The notes: generated by a model not told the origin, from the letters alone. A stretch of DNA of 9,489 nucleotides from an uncultured Atopobiaceae bacterium (GCA_905235165.1 CAJOKK010000102.1:1-9489); one strand, 5' to 3'. Positions 1 to 6,364 are shown, numbered from the stretch's first letter. Made by a program: numbers and translations.

Positions 1-423
1 TCGTATCAGGAAGGAATCCGAAGTAATATAAGCCTGGACACTTTCAAGTTCGACAGCGGAAAAATACAAAATATAGGAGGAAGCATTAATAATAGCCAGG
101 ACTTCTCCTATAAGTACCGCAATACCCAGACCCAGCGAAAGCATGTGCGCCAAACATCTGCCTTCGCGTTTTATCATGACGATTCCGTTATATATGAGAA
201 AGAACGGAACGATGAGCAGGAATAGCATCGTAATGAAGAAAGTTATCAGCAGCACCATCGCCATATGCGAACCCGAAATCAGCATGACAAAGGGGAACAG
301 TGAAAGCAGCGCAAGAGCAAGCAGATAGCAGTTACGATACCTGCTCCTGTCTTTATTAAATGAATAGAAGAATAATCCCCAGCATATCAATGTGAACAGC
401 AGGGTAATAAAAGTTGCGCTCAT
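1..423 (-). CDS. Multi-helix membrane protein, YdcF/DUF218-like N-terminal part (partial, 3' end off window)
   Basis: The frame is open from an ATG at 423-421 to the left edge, giving 141 residues without a stop; the protein continues outside the window. An AGAGGG ribosome binding site lies about 7 bases before the ATG. Hydrophobic stretches at roughly residues 4-22, 32-51, 55-78 and 94-112 look like four membrane helices. The segment after the third helix, IYNGIVMIKREGR followed by LAHMLSLGLGI (about 77-101), resembles the N-terminal membrane part of Gram-positive YdcF-family (DUF218, ElyC-like) proteins, which carry a SAM-fold domain linked to envelope processes further downstream. That domain is not in view, so the family call rests on the membrane part alone. 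Codon use is unlike the rest of the window: six ATA isoleucine codons in 141, with many TTT, ATT and TTA. This suggests recent transfer or a compositional island. That a gene is present is fairly secure; its function is not. Confidence 0.7.
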   Translation of the reverse strand, partial: MSATFITLLFTLICWGLFFYSFNKDRSRYRNCYLLALALLSLFPFVMLISGSHMAMVLLITFFITMLFLLIVPFFLIYNGIVMIKREGRCLAHMLSLGLGIAVLIGEVLAIINASSYILYFSAVELESVQAYITSDSFLIR

Positions 424-474
424 TAGTCCGCCCTCTTCACGACGCTATCTTTACGTAACTCATGCTATTTCGCC

Positions 475-483
475 ATCTTAGCA
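475..483 (-). promoter_or_regulatory. Candidate extended -10 promoter for the left-edge membrane gene
   Basis: Read on the minus strand, TGC-TAAGAT forms an extended -10 element about 50 bases upstream of the ATG at 423. No matching -35 is present at 16-18 bases. The TGC-plus-TA start is shared with the candidate promoters before the COG0523 gene and kup. Inferred by eye. Confidence 0.25.
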
Positions 484-498
484 CCCTCAAAGTGAGGG
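484..498. promoter_or_regulatory. Small perfect palindrome next to the candidate -10
   Basis: CCCTCA-AAG-TGAGGG is a perfect 6-base inverted repeat with a 3-base centre. It sits immediately upstream of the minus-strand extended -10, where a -35/-10 spacer would be. That position suits an operator for a repressor, but a chance palindrome of this size is possible. Confidence 0.25.
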
Positions 499-649
499 GC
501 CCATAAGCAGTGACACAAAGATATAGATAGGCGAATATCAAGCACGGACATCTTACGAGCAGAACGCCGCCTTGTCGCGCGTGCAACCTTGCATAACCTT
601 TCAATTTTGATAGGTTGGCAGTTCCTTGCTCGATTACCCTTCAAGGCAT

Positions 650-712
650 CGTCTCGCACATATGCAGAAACGGAGCAAGCCTTGCTCCAAGGGTTCGCTG
701 GGCATGTGCCCT
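650..712 (+). pseudogene. Decayed duplicate of the helicase gene 5' end (leader, RBS, TTG start, first codons)
   Basis: Bases 650-684 align without gaps to 1259-1293, the leader and start of the helicase gene, with 30 of 35 identical and a perfect 20-base block (665-684 = 1274-1293) that includes GGAG, the spacer and the TTG start. After the TTG, bases 1294-1316 (23 nt) are missing here. Alignment then resumes: 685-703 matches 1317-1335 at 16 of 19 positions, and the resemblance fades by about 712. In one frame the copy still reads KGSLG, as in the helicase N-terminus. Because 23 is not a multiple of three, translation from the copied TTG leaves the helicase frame and stops after 19 codons (TGA at 739-741). 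It is therefore a fragment and not a working gene. It lies just upstream of the nim-like gene, so the two copies flank that gene as direct repeats. Confidence 0.75.
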
Positions 713-772
713 GGTCCACGGAATGCGTATGCTACCCTTGAGAAGACCAACGCAAGCGATAGGAACGGGCCC

Positions 773-1258
773 ATGTTTCGCGAGATGAGACGTCCCAAGC
801 AGCTCATTGCCCTGGAGGAGTGCCAAGAGATTCTGGCCAGTCAGAAGCGCGGCACCCTCTCGGTGCTCGGCGACGACGGCTATCCCTACGGCCTCCCTCT
901 CGACTTCGTCTATCTCCCCTCGGTGGGCCAGCTGGGCTCCATCTTCTTCCACAGCGCTCGCCAGGGCCACAAGCTGGATGCCATTGCAGCACACGACAAG
1001 GCCAGCTTCTGCGTCACCGACGACGGCGTGTTGGAAGAGGGCTCCTGGTGGTACCACATGCGCTCGGTCATCTGCTTTGGCCGCGCCTCCCTGGTGGAAG
1101 ATCCGCAGCTGCTGCACGACGCCTTCCTCGCCTTGGGCCAGAAGTACTTCCCGCCCGAGTACGACATCGAGGAAGACATCGCCAAAAGCGGGCCGCGCGC
1201 CAGAGTCATCCAGCTCAGGATTGAACACATGACGGGAAAGCGCGTTGAGGAGAGATAG
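773..1258 (+). CDS. Pyridoxamine 5'-phosphate oxidase-like flavoprotein, NimA family
   Basis: This encodes 161 residues of a split-barrel, FMN-binding PNPOx-like protein, closest in appearance to the NimA/5-nitroimidazole-reductase-like family common in anaerobic Gram-positives. Family-like segments are RGTLSVLGDDGYPYGLPLDFVY (about 26-47), FFHSARQGHKLDAI (58-71), and RSVICFGRASLVED (97-110), the last a typical FMN-site strand. The ATG at 773 is chosen because AGGA sits 8 bases upstream and the family starts near the MRRPKQ-type sequence. The frame stays open upstream to an ATG at 626, but that extension crosses the decayed helicase fragment and has no family character. The helicase begins 32 bases after the stop, so cotranscription is likely. 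Some Nim proteins reduce nitroimidazole drugs, but most members are uncharacterised flavin or heme-binding reductases, so resistance should not be assumed. Confidence 0.85.
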   Translation: MFREMRRPKQLIALEECQEILASQKRGTLSVLGDDGYPYGLPLDFVYLPSVGQLGSIFFHSARQGHKLDAIAAHDKASFCVTDDGVLEEGSWWYHMRSVICFGRASLVEDPQLLHDAFLALGQKYFPPEYDIEEDIAKSGPRARVIQLRIEHMTGKRVEER

Positions 1259-1290
1259 CGTCCCGCACAGCATCAGAAACGGAGCAAGCC

Positions 1291-3855
1291 TTGTCAACCT
1301 ATGAGATCGACCCCTTCGCCAAGGGGTCGCTTGGCCAATATGTCCCCTACCTCGATGACGACGTTCCCGCGCTTGACGGCGAACAGTCGCTCGACCTCTT
1401 CTTGAGCTGGGTCGCTTCGCGCGGCATCGAGCTTTGGCCGCATCAGGAGGACGCGCTGCTCTCGCTCGCCGCGCACAACCACGTCATCCTGGGCACACCC
1501 ACGGGATCGGGCAAGTCCATGGTCGCCCTCGGCATGTGCTTCATGGCCCTGTGCGAAGGTGGCCGCGCCTTCTACACCGCGCCCATCAAGGCCCTTGTCA
1601 GCGAGAAGTTCTTCGACCTCGTGGACATCCTCGGCCGCGACAACGTAGGCATGGTCACCGGCGACGCCTCCATCAATCCCGACGCGCCCGTCATCTGCTG
1701 CACGGCAGAGATCCTGGCCAACCAGGCCCTGCGCGAGGGCGAGCATAGCGACGTGGCCTGCGTCGCTATGGATGAGTTCCACTACTTTGGCGACCACGAC
1801 CGCGGCTGGGCCTGGCAGGTGCCCCTGCTCACGCTTCCCCACACGCAGTTTCTGCTCATGAGCGCCACCTTGGGCGACGTGACCTCCATCAAAGACCTTG
1901 TCGAACGCGAGACCGAGCGCGACGTCGACCTTATCCTCGACGCGCCGCGCCCCGTGCCTCTCGACTACGAATTCGTCGAGACCTCCCTCGAGGCCACCGT
2001 CGAGCTGGCCCTGCGCAACGACAAGGCGCCCATCTACGCCGTTCATTTCAGCCAGGACGCCGCCCTCAAGAGCGCGCAGGGCCTGGCCAGCTACGGTGTC
2101 TCAACGCGCGAGCAGCGTGCGGCGATCAAGGAGGCCTGCAAGGGCACGCGCTTCTCCACCGCCTTCGGCAAGACCCTGCAGCGCCTGCTCTCGGCGGGTG
2201 TGGGCGTCCACCATGCCGGCATGCTGCCCCGCTACCGCCTGCTCGTAGAGAAGCTCGCCCAACAAGGGCTCCTGCCCGTCATCTGCGGCACCGACACCCT
2301 CGGCGTGGGCATCAACGTGCCCATTCGCACCGTCCTGCTCACCGCCCTCGCAAAATACGACGGCCGCAAGCAGCGCCGCCTGAACGCGCGCGAGTTCCAC
2401 CAGATCGCCGGTCGCGCCGGTCGCTCGGGCTTCGACAGCGAGGGTACCGTCATCGCCATGGCCACCGAGTACGACATCGAGCGCGCCCGCGCCCTGCAGA
2501 AGGCCGGCGGAGACCCCAAGAAGGCCCGCAACGCCAAGGTGCGCAAGCCGCCCGAGGGCTTCGTGGGCTGGAACAAGCAGACCTTCGAGCGCCTCATCGA
2601 GACGGTGCCTGACCCGCTCATCCCGCGCCTGCGCATCACCCACTCCATGGTCTTGGCCGAGGTCGAGCAGGGCGGCGATGCCCGCGAGCGCGTGAGCCGC
2701 CTCATCAGCGACTCCATCCAGACCGACGAACAGAAGGCCGCCCTGGAGGCGCGTGCCGACGAGGTCTTCGCGACCCTCATGGACGCCGGCGTGGTGCTCA
2801 TGGAGACCGACGAGAACGGCGTCGACGACTACTGGGTGACGGTCGACCTTCCCGAGTGGTTCGCCCTCGACCAGCCGCTCTCCCCCTTCCTCTTGGCCGC
2901 GCTCGAGCTCTTGGACCCCGAAGACGAGCACTATGCCTTCGACCTTATCTCGCTCGTCGAGGCCACGCTCGAAGACCCGCGGCAGATCCTTGTTGCGCAG
3001 GAGAAGGCCGAGCGCGCCAAGGCCGTGGCCGAGATGAAGGCCGACGGCATCGACTACGACGAGCGCATGGAGCGGCTTGAGGAAGTGACCTATCCGCGCC
3101 CGCTCGAGGAGCTGATCGAGGCAGCCTTTGCCCAGTACTGCGAGCAGGTACCCTGGGCGCGCGACTTCGAGCCCCGGCCCAAGTCGGTCCTGCGCGACAT
3201 GCTCGAGACCGCCTCTGACTTCAAGGGCTACATCCAGCGCTGCAACATCGCGCGCGCCGAGGGCATCTTGCTGCGCTACCTCTCCGAGGCTTATCGCGCG
3301 CTCGACCGCACCGTTCCCTTTGATAAGAGGAACGAGCAGCTCGAGGACATCATCTCTTGGCTGGGCCTGGTGGTTCGCACCGTCGACTCCAGCCTGGTGG
3401 ACGAATGGGCCGGCACGGAGTCGGAGGAAGTCGACGCGGGCGCCGCGCCAATCGACGCAGACGAGGTGGTTCACGACCGTCGCGCCGTGACCTTGCTGGT
3501 GAGAAACGCCCTCTTCGCCCGCGTGCGCCTGGCCGCCGAGGAGCGCTACGAAGAGCTCGGCGAGCTCGACGCCGATTGGGGCTGGCGCGCGCCGCGCTGG
3601 CAACGCGTCATGGACAGCTACTTCGAGCAGCATGAGGACGTGCTGCTCGACGGCGATGCCCGCTCGTCGGACTATCTTGTCATTGACGAGTCCGACGAGA
3701 AGAAAGACCGCGTCTGGCACGTACGCCAGACCTTCCGCGACCCGGAGGGCGACCGCGACTTCGGCATCGCCGCCGACGTGGACCTCGATGCCACGCAGGA
3801 AGACGGCGCCGCGGTCTTTGCCAACTACCGCGTCGGCTTCGTCGAGGAGCTGTAG
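1291..3855 (+). CDS. Ski2-like DEAD/DEAH-box helicase with C-terminal DUF3516
   Basis: This 854-residue superfamily 2 helicase probably unwinds RNA using ATP in the cytoplasm. Visible motifs are Walker A GTPTGSGKS (68-76), Ia TAPIKALVSEK (96-106), motif II DEFH (161-164), motif III SAT (191-193), HHAGMLPRYR (307-316), motif V ICGTDTLGVGIN (331-342) and motif VI QIAGRAGRSG (371-380). This order and the HHAG block are typical of the Ski2/Mtr4/HelY group. Residues about 400-854 match the actinobacterial DUF3516 architecture, including the late VRNALFARV and DRDFGIAADVDLD segments. The start is TTG at 1291, supported by GGAG at 1281-1284 six bases upstream; no closer ATG fits. It follows the nim-like gene by 32 bases, probably as one transcript, and ends opposite the COG0523 gene. 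The catalytic motifs are all intact. The exact substrate is unknown; roles in RNA turnover or ribosome quality control are family-based inference. Confidence 0.95.
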   Translation: MSTYEIDPFAKGSLGQYVPYLDDDVPALDGEQSLDLFLSWVASRGIELWPHQEDALLSLAAHNHVILGTPTGSGKSMVALGMCFMALCEGGRAFYTAPIKALVSEKFFDLVDILGRDNVGMVTGDASINPDAPVICCTAEILANQALREGEHSDVACVAMDEFHYFGDHDRGWAWQVPLLTLPHTQFLLMSATLGDVTSIKDLVERETERDVDLILDAPRPVPLDYEFVETSLEATVELALRNDKAPIYAVHFSQDAALKSAQGLASYGVSTREQRAAIKEACKGTRFSTAFGKTLQRLLSAGVGVHHAGMLPRYRLLVEKLAQQGLLPVICGTDTLGVGINVPIRTVLLTALAKYDGRKQRRLNAREFHQIAGRAGRSGFDSEGTVIAMATEYDIERARALQKAGGDPKKARNAKVRKPPEGFVGWNKQTFERLIETVPDPLIPRLRITHSMVLAEVEQGGDARERVSRLISDSIQTDEQKAALEARADEVFATLMDAGVVLMETDENGVDDYWVTVDLPEWFALDQPLSPFLLAALELLDPEDEHYAFDLISLVEATLEDPRQILVAQEKAERAKAVAEMKADGIDYDERMERLEEVTYPRPLEELIEAAFAQYCEQVPWARDFEPRPKSVLRDMLETASDFKGYIQRCNIARAEGILLRYLSEAYRALDRTVPFDKRNEQLEDIISWLGLVVRTVDSSLVDEWAGTESEEVDAGAAPIDADEVVHDRRAVTLLVRNALFARVRLAAEERYEELGELDADWGWRAPRWQRVMDSYFEQHEDVLLDGDARSSDYLVIDESDEKKDRVWHVRQTFRDPEGDRDFGIAADVDLDATQEDGAAVFANYRVGFVEEL

Positions 3856-3878
3856 GCGCAGACCGCGCCAGGGGTCGG

Positions 3879-3949
3879 GTGAGCCAGTTACCGCCTCATT
3901 TGGGGCTTTAGTACTATGGAGTCAAAAAGGACTACGGTAACTGACTCAC
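3879..3949. repeat. Large imperfect inverted repeat downstream of the helicase gene
   Basis: Bases 3879-3893 (GTGAGCCAGTTACCG) are complementary to 3935-3949 (CGGTAACTGACTCAC) at 14 of 15 positions, with a 41-base loop. The single mismatch is C·A in plus-strand RNA but a G·U pair in minus-strand RNA, so the stem is complete only when read leftwards. The loop contains the 8-base palindrome TAGTACTA (3909-3916). The right arm overlaps the first 30-base dyad element. It may fold the ends of the converging transcripts; there is no clear T-run after it on the plus strand. Confidence 0.6.
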
Positions 3950-4045
3950 TCGCCTGACATCAAAAATGAAATGAGTCAAAAAGGACTACGGTAACTGACT
4001 CATCAAAAATGAAATGAGTCAAAAAGGACTACGGTAACTGACTCA
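3919..4045. repeat. Three copies of a 30-base dyad element between convergent genes
   Basis: The same 30 bases, beginning GAGTCAAAAAGG and ending GTAACTGACTCA, occur at 3919-3948, 3973-4002 and 4016-4045. Copies 2 and 3 also share the 13-base flank TCAAAAATGAAAT, making a 43-base unit. Between copies 1 and 2 the same flank is preceded by 11 extra bases. In copies 2 and 3 each end extends to TGAGTCA/TGACTCA, a 7-base inverted repeat; copy 1 keeps only the GAGTCA side because the preceding base is G. The last copy ends 2 bases before the stop codon of the COG0523 gene. The copies are identical over 30 bases, which points to recent amplification or conservation. Possible roles are transcript end-folding for both converging genes or a REP-like intergenic repeat family. 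Neither can be decided from one locus. Confidence 0.9.
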
Positions 4046-4047
4046 TT

Positions 4048-5196
4048 CTACTCCCAGTCTTCGTCGTCGATGGGGGTCCACTCCACCAGGCAGCCGTCGA
4101 GAGCTGCCTCGATGAGCTCGCGGTTCATGTGACGGCCGATAATGACAATCCTGGTCATGCGGTCACCGCAGGTCTCGTCCCAATCGTCCATGATCTCGGG
4201 GCTCTCGGCAACGAGGCGCTTGAACTCGTCCTCGGGAGCCGAGGCCACGAAGAGCCCATTCTCCTGCAGGGTAACCTGCTTACCCGCCTGCTCGAAGAGG
4301 TAGGACATGTCGGGCTGGTCGTTGATCCAGGCAAGGCCCTTGGCGCGGACGATCGTCTCGGGCCAGGTCTGCACGAAGGCGCGGAGCTCGTCAAGGCCGA
4401 AGGGCTTGCGACGCTCGTAAATAAAGGTCTGGATGTCGTACTCCAAGACCTCGGGGTCCTCATGCTCCTCGGGATGCTCCATGGCCTCGATCCATGCGGC
4501 CGAACCATAGGCCTCCTCGAAGTCAAAGCGCCCGGTGTTGAGCAGGTCGTCAAGGTCAACGATGCCGTTTGTTGCCTCGATGATCTTCGCGTCCTTCTGC
4601 AGGCTGCGCACGAGGGCGCGCAGCTCGCCCACCTGCTCGGCCGTCACGATGTCAGTCTTGTTGAGCACGAGGGTGGTGCAGAACTCGATCTGCTGGATGA
4701 GCAGGCTCTCGATGTCCTCGTCGTCAATGTTGTCCTCAAGCAGGTCGGCACCGCCGTTGAACTCGTCGTACATGCGCGCGCAGTCCACCACGGCGATGAT
4801 GTTGTCGAGCGTGACGTCATAGCCCTGCTCGGTCATGTCGCGGCAGAAGGTGTCAATGGTGAAAGCGATGGGCACCGGCTCGCAGATGCCGGAGGCCTCG
4901 ATGATGATGTGGTCGTACTTGCCCGAGGTCACCAGGTCGCTCAGCTGATTGGCGAGGTCGTCGGCGAGAGTGCAGCAGATGCAGCCGTTGGTCAGGGGCA
5001 CCAGGGTCTCGTCGACCTGCGTCACCGCACCGGTCTTCTCGATAAGCGAGGCGTCAACGTTCACCTCGCCGATATCGTTAACGATAACGGCGGCACGAAT
5101 TCCCTCTTCGTTCGAGAGGATATGGTTGAGCAGGGTCGTCTTGCCGGCACCCAGATAGCCCGTGATGAGCGCGATCTTGACGGAGTTGGTGGACAT
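4048..5196 (-). CDS. CobW/COG0523-family GTPase, probable metal chaperone (ZagA/YciC-like)
   Basis: This 382-residue G3E-family P-loop GTPase probably delivers a metal, most likely zinc, to a client protein in the cytoplasm. It shows Walker A GYLGAGKTT (13-21), the metal-binding GCICC (71-75; C72, C74, C75), EASG (100-103) and the guanine-specificity NKTD (179-182). The C-terminal CobW_C domain spans about 250-382 and includes GDRMTRIVIIG (344-354), a block seen in the YciC/ZagA-type branch. A short EHPEEHEDPE linker (240-249) occupies the place where many relatives have a long histidine-rich loop; here only two histidines remain, and the tail is acidic (DDEDWE). The ATG at 5196 is supported by GAGGGA 5 bases upstream. 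No cobalamin genes are nearby, so a role in B12 synthesis is not suggested. It is divergent from the HAD phosphatase gene. Client and metal are inference. Confidence 0.92.
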   Translation of the reverse strand: MSTNSVKIALITGYLGAGKTTLLNHILSNEEGIRAAVIVNDIGEVNVDASLIEKTGAVTQVDETLVPLTNGCICCTLADDLANQLSDLVTSGKYDHIIIEASGICEPVPIAFTIDTFCRDMTEQGYDVTLDNIIAVVDCARMYDEFNGGADLLEDNIDDEDIESLLIQQIEFCTTLVLNKTDIVTAEQVGELRALVRSLQKDAKIIEATNGIVDLDDLLNTGRFDFEEAYGSAAWIEAMEHPEEHEDPEVLEYDIQTFIYERRKPFGLDELRAFVQTWPETIVRAKGLAWINDQPDMSYLFEQAGKQVTLQENGLFVASAPEDEFKRLVAESPEIMDDWDETCGDRMTRIVIIGRHMNRELIEAALDGCLVEWTPIDDEDWE

Positions 5197-5218
5197 GTCA
5201 TTCCCTCATTTCTCGTTT

Positions 5219-5232
5219 CGTCCAACTGGACG
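5219..5232. promoter_or_regulatory. Palindrome in the leader of the COG0523 gene
   Basis: CGTCCA-AC-TGGACG is a perfect 6-base inverted repeat with a 2-base centre. It lies between the candidate -10 (5248-5253) and the ribosome binding site of the GTPase gene, close to the expected transcription start. It could be an operator. It does not look like the AT-rich Zur box that often controls COG0523 genes. Confidence 0.3.
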
Positions 5233-5247
5233 TTCTTGCACCCTTGC

Positions 5248-5276
5248 AGTGTAGCAGCCTGCGCACATCAGGCGAA
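5248..5276 (-). promoter_or_regulatory. Candidate promoter of the COG0523 GTPase gene
   Basis: On the minus strand TGC-TACACT (5256-5248) is a good extended -10. A weak -35, TTCGCC (5276-5271), lies 17 bases upstream. The expected start is near 5241, giving a leader of about 45 bases that contains the 5219-5232 palindrome. Read by eye only. Confidence 0.45.
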
Positions 5277-5353
5277 TCTCTGCATAGAAACGTAGGCGAG
5301 AGGTACGCCCCACGCATTGCGCATGGACCAACAATCAAGTGGACGGAGAAGTC

Positions 5354-6157
5354 GTGGCCAGCATCAAACTTGTTGCAGTTGACGTTGACGGAACCTTTGC
5401 TCGCAACGACCACACCATTGATGTCGAGCGCTTCAAGCGCATCTTCGACCACATGACCAAGGAGAAGGTCCAGTTCGTCGTCGCGAGCGGCAACCAGTAC
5501 TACCAGCTTCGCGACTACTTCCCCGGCTATCACGAGCAACTTTCCTTCGTTGCCGAGAACGGCGCCTACGTAAAGGACCATGAAGAGGTGATCTTTGCGG
5601 GCGTTATCGAGCGTGACACCGTGCTCACGACCCTCGACTGGATTGATGCGCACGACGAGGTCTTGAACGTCATGAGCTGCTACAGCTGCGCCTATATTGA
5701 GCGCGACCCTGGCAAGGAGACCTTCTTCGAGCACATGGGCACCTACTACCATCGCCTTGCCTGGGCTGACGACCTGCGTGCCGTTGACGACCCGGTGCTC
5801 AAGTTTGCCCTCAACGTTCCGCCCGAGAAGACCATGGCCTACTATGACGAGCTTCGCAGCTCCCTGTCGGGGCATCTGGAACCGACGACGAGCGGTCACG
5901 GCGCCATCGACCTCATCATCCCCGGCAACCACAAGGCAAGCGGCCTCGAGCGGCTGGCCAAGCGCTGGGGCATCGATGCCTCCGAGTGCGTGACCTTTGG
6001 CGACGGCGGCAACGACGTCGAGATGCTCCGTTGGGCAGGTCGTGGCTATGCCATGGCCAACGCAAGCGATGCCGCCAAGGAGGCAGCCGACGCCGTGTGC
6101 CCCTCCAATGAGGAGCAGGGCGTGCTCAGCACCCTCGAGGAGCTCTTTGGGCTCTAG
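5354..6157 (+). CDS. Cof-type HAD-IIB sugar-phosphate phosphatase, YbiV/SupH-like
   Basis: This 267-residue haloacid-dehalogenase-superfamily hydrolase probably dephosphorylates sugar phosphates in the cytoplasm. Motif I is DVDGT with nucleophile D10 and acid/base D12; motif II is S45 in VASGNQYYQL; motif III is K194 in GNHKASGLERL; motif IV is GDGGND (216-221). SGNQYYQL followed by FVAENGAYV, and the later TSGHGAIDLIIPGNHKA stretch, closely match E. coli YbiV/SupH (about 271 residues), so the length also fits. The C2-type cap lies between motifs II and III. I chose the GTG at 5354 because GGAG (5345-5348) is 5 bases upstream and the protein then begins MASIKLVAVD, as family members do. An in-frame GTG at 5339 lacks a comparable site. 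The gene is divergent from the GTPase gene, with about 157 bases between starts; I see no convincing plus-strand promoter there. Natural substrate is unknown. Confidence 0.93.
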   Translation: MASIKLVAVDVDGTFARNDHTIDVERFKRIFDHMTKEKVQFVVASGNQYYQLRDYFPGYHEQLSFVAENGAYVKDHEEVIFAGVIERDTVLTTLDWIDAHDEVLNVMSCYSCAYIERDPGKETFFEHMGTYYHRLAWADDLRAVDDPVLKFALNVPPEKTMAYYDELRSSLSGHLEPTTSGHGAIDLIIPGNHKASGLERLAKRWGIDASECVTFGDGGNDVEMLRWAGRGYAMANASDAAKEAADAVCPSNEEQGVLSTLEELFGL

Positions 6158-6273
6158 CGCGAACTCCTCGTCATAAGCTTGCCCTCCGCCTACCACACGC
6201 GGACTGCTCATACCCATATGACCAGCTCAATTATGTTATCGGACCCCAAAGCGATGCCTTTGTGCTTCACTCG

Positions 6274-6282
6274 TGCTATAGT
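6274..6282 (+). promoter_or_regulatory. Candidate extended -10 promoter of kup
   Basis: TGC-TATAGT is a strong extended -10 (TATAGT at 6277-6282). No good -35 is seen 16-18 bases upstream, as is usual for extended -10 promoters. Transcription would start near 6289, leaving a leader of about 75 bases before the ATG at 6365. I looked for a ydaO-type c-di-AMP riboswitch, common before potassium transporter genes, and did not recognise one in the 207-base gap. Confidence 0.5.
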
Positions 6283-6364
6283 CCCGTTCCGATATGTTGT
6301 AACGATTGCACCAGTAGGCTCATCCAACCCGTGATGAACTGGGTGTTCGAGACTTGGAGCGCAC

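Larger units (their letters stand above)
424..649. other. Intergenic gap, AT-richer, between divergent genes
   Basis: No gene is supported here; the open frame at 465-719 on the minus strand has no good ribosome binding site and no recognisable protein. The gap should hold promoters for the two divergent units. For the minus-strand membrane gene there is a candidate extended -10 (475-483). For the plus-strand nim-helicase unit the best I see is TTGATA at 607-612 with a poor TCGATT at 630-635 (17-base spacer), which is weak. Together with the decayed helicase fragment that follows, the gene-free stretch runs to 772. Confidence 0.4.

Noticed and set aside
143..328. 61-residue plus-strand frame near the left edge
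   Set aside because: It lies opposite the clear membrane-protein frame on the minus strand and has no ribosome binding site.
626..772. Upstream extension of the nim-like gene to the ATG at 626
   Set aside because: The extra 49 residues cross the decayed helicase fragment and match nothing in the family. The ATG at 773 has a ribosome binding site.
641..1297. 218-residue minus-strand frame opposite the nim-like gene
   Set aside because: It shows no family character and has no start signals. The plus strand carries the PNPOx-like motifs.
2101..3720. 539-residue antisense frame inside the helicase gene
   Set aside because: It is a codon shadow of the helicase. The composition is skewed, there is no ribosome binding site and no recognisable family.
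3855..3869. GGCGC-AGACC-GCGCC hairpin at the helicase stop codon as a terminator
   Set aside because: The stem is only 5 bases, overlaps the stop codon and has no T-run. A chance event is likely in such GC-rich sequence.
3919..4045. CRISPR array
   Set aside because: Three 30-base repeats are present, but the intervals are 24 and 13 bases, share sequence with each other, and no cas gene is nearby.
4129..5295. 388-residue plus-strand frame opposite the COG0523 gene
   Set aside because: The minus strand has all G3E GTPase motifs. The plus-strand translation is a repetitive L/V/G/D/H shadow.
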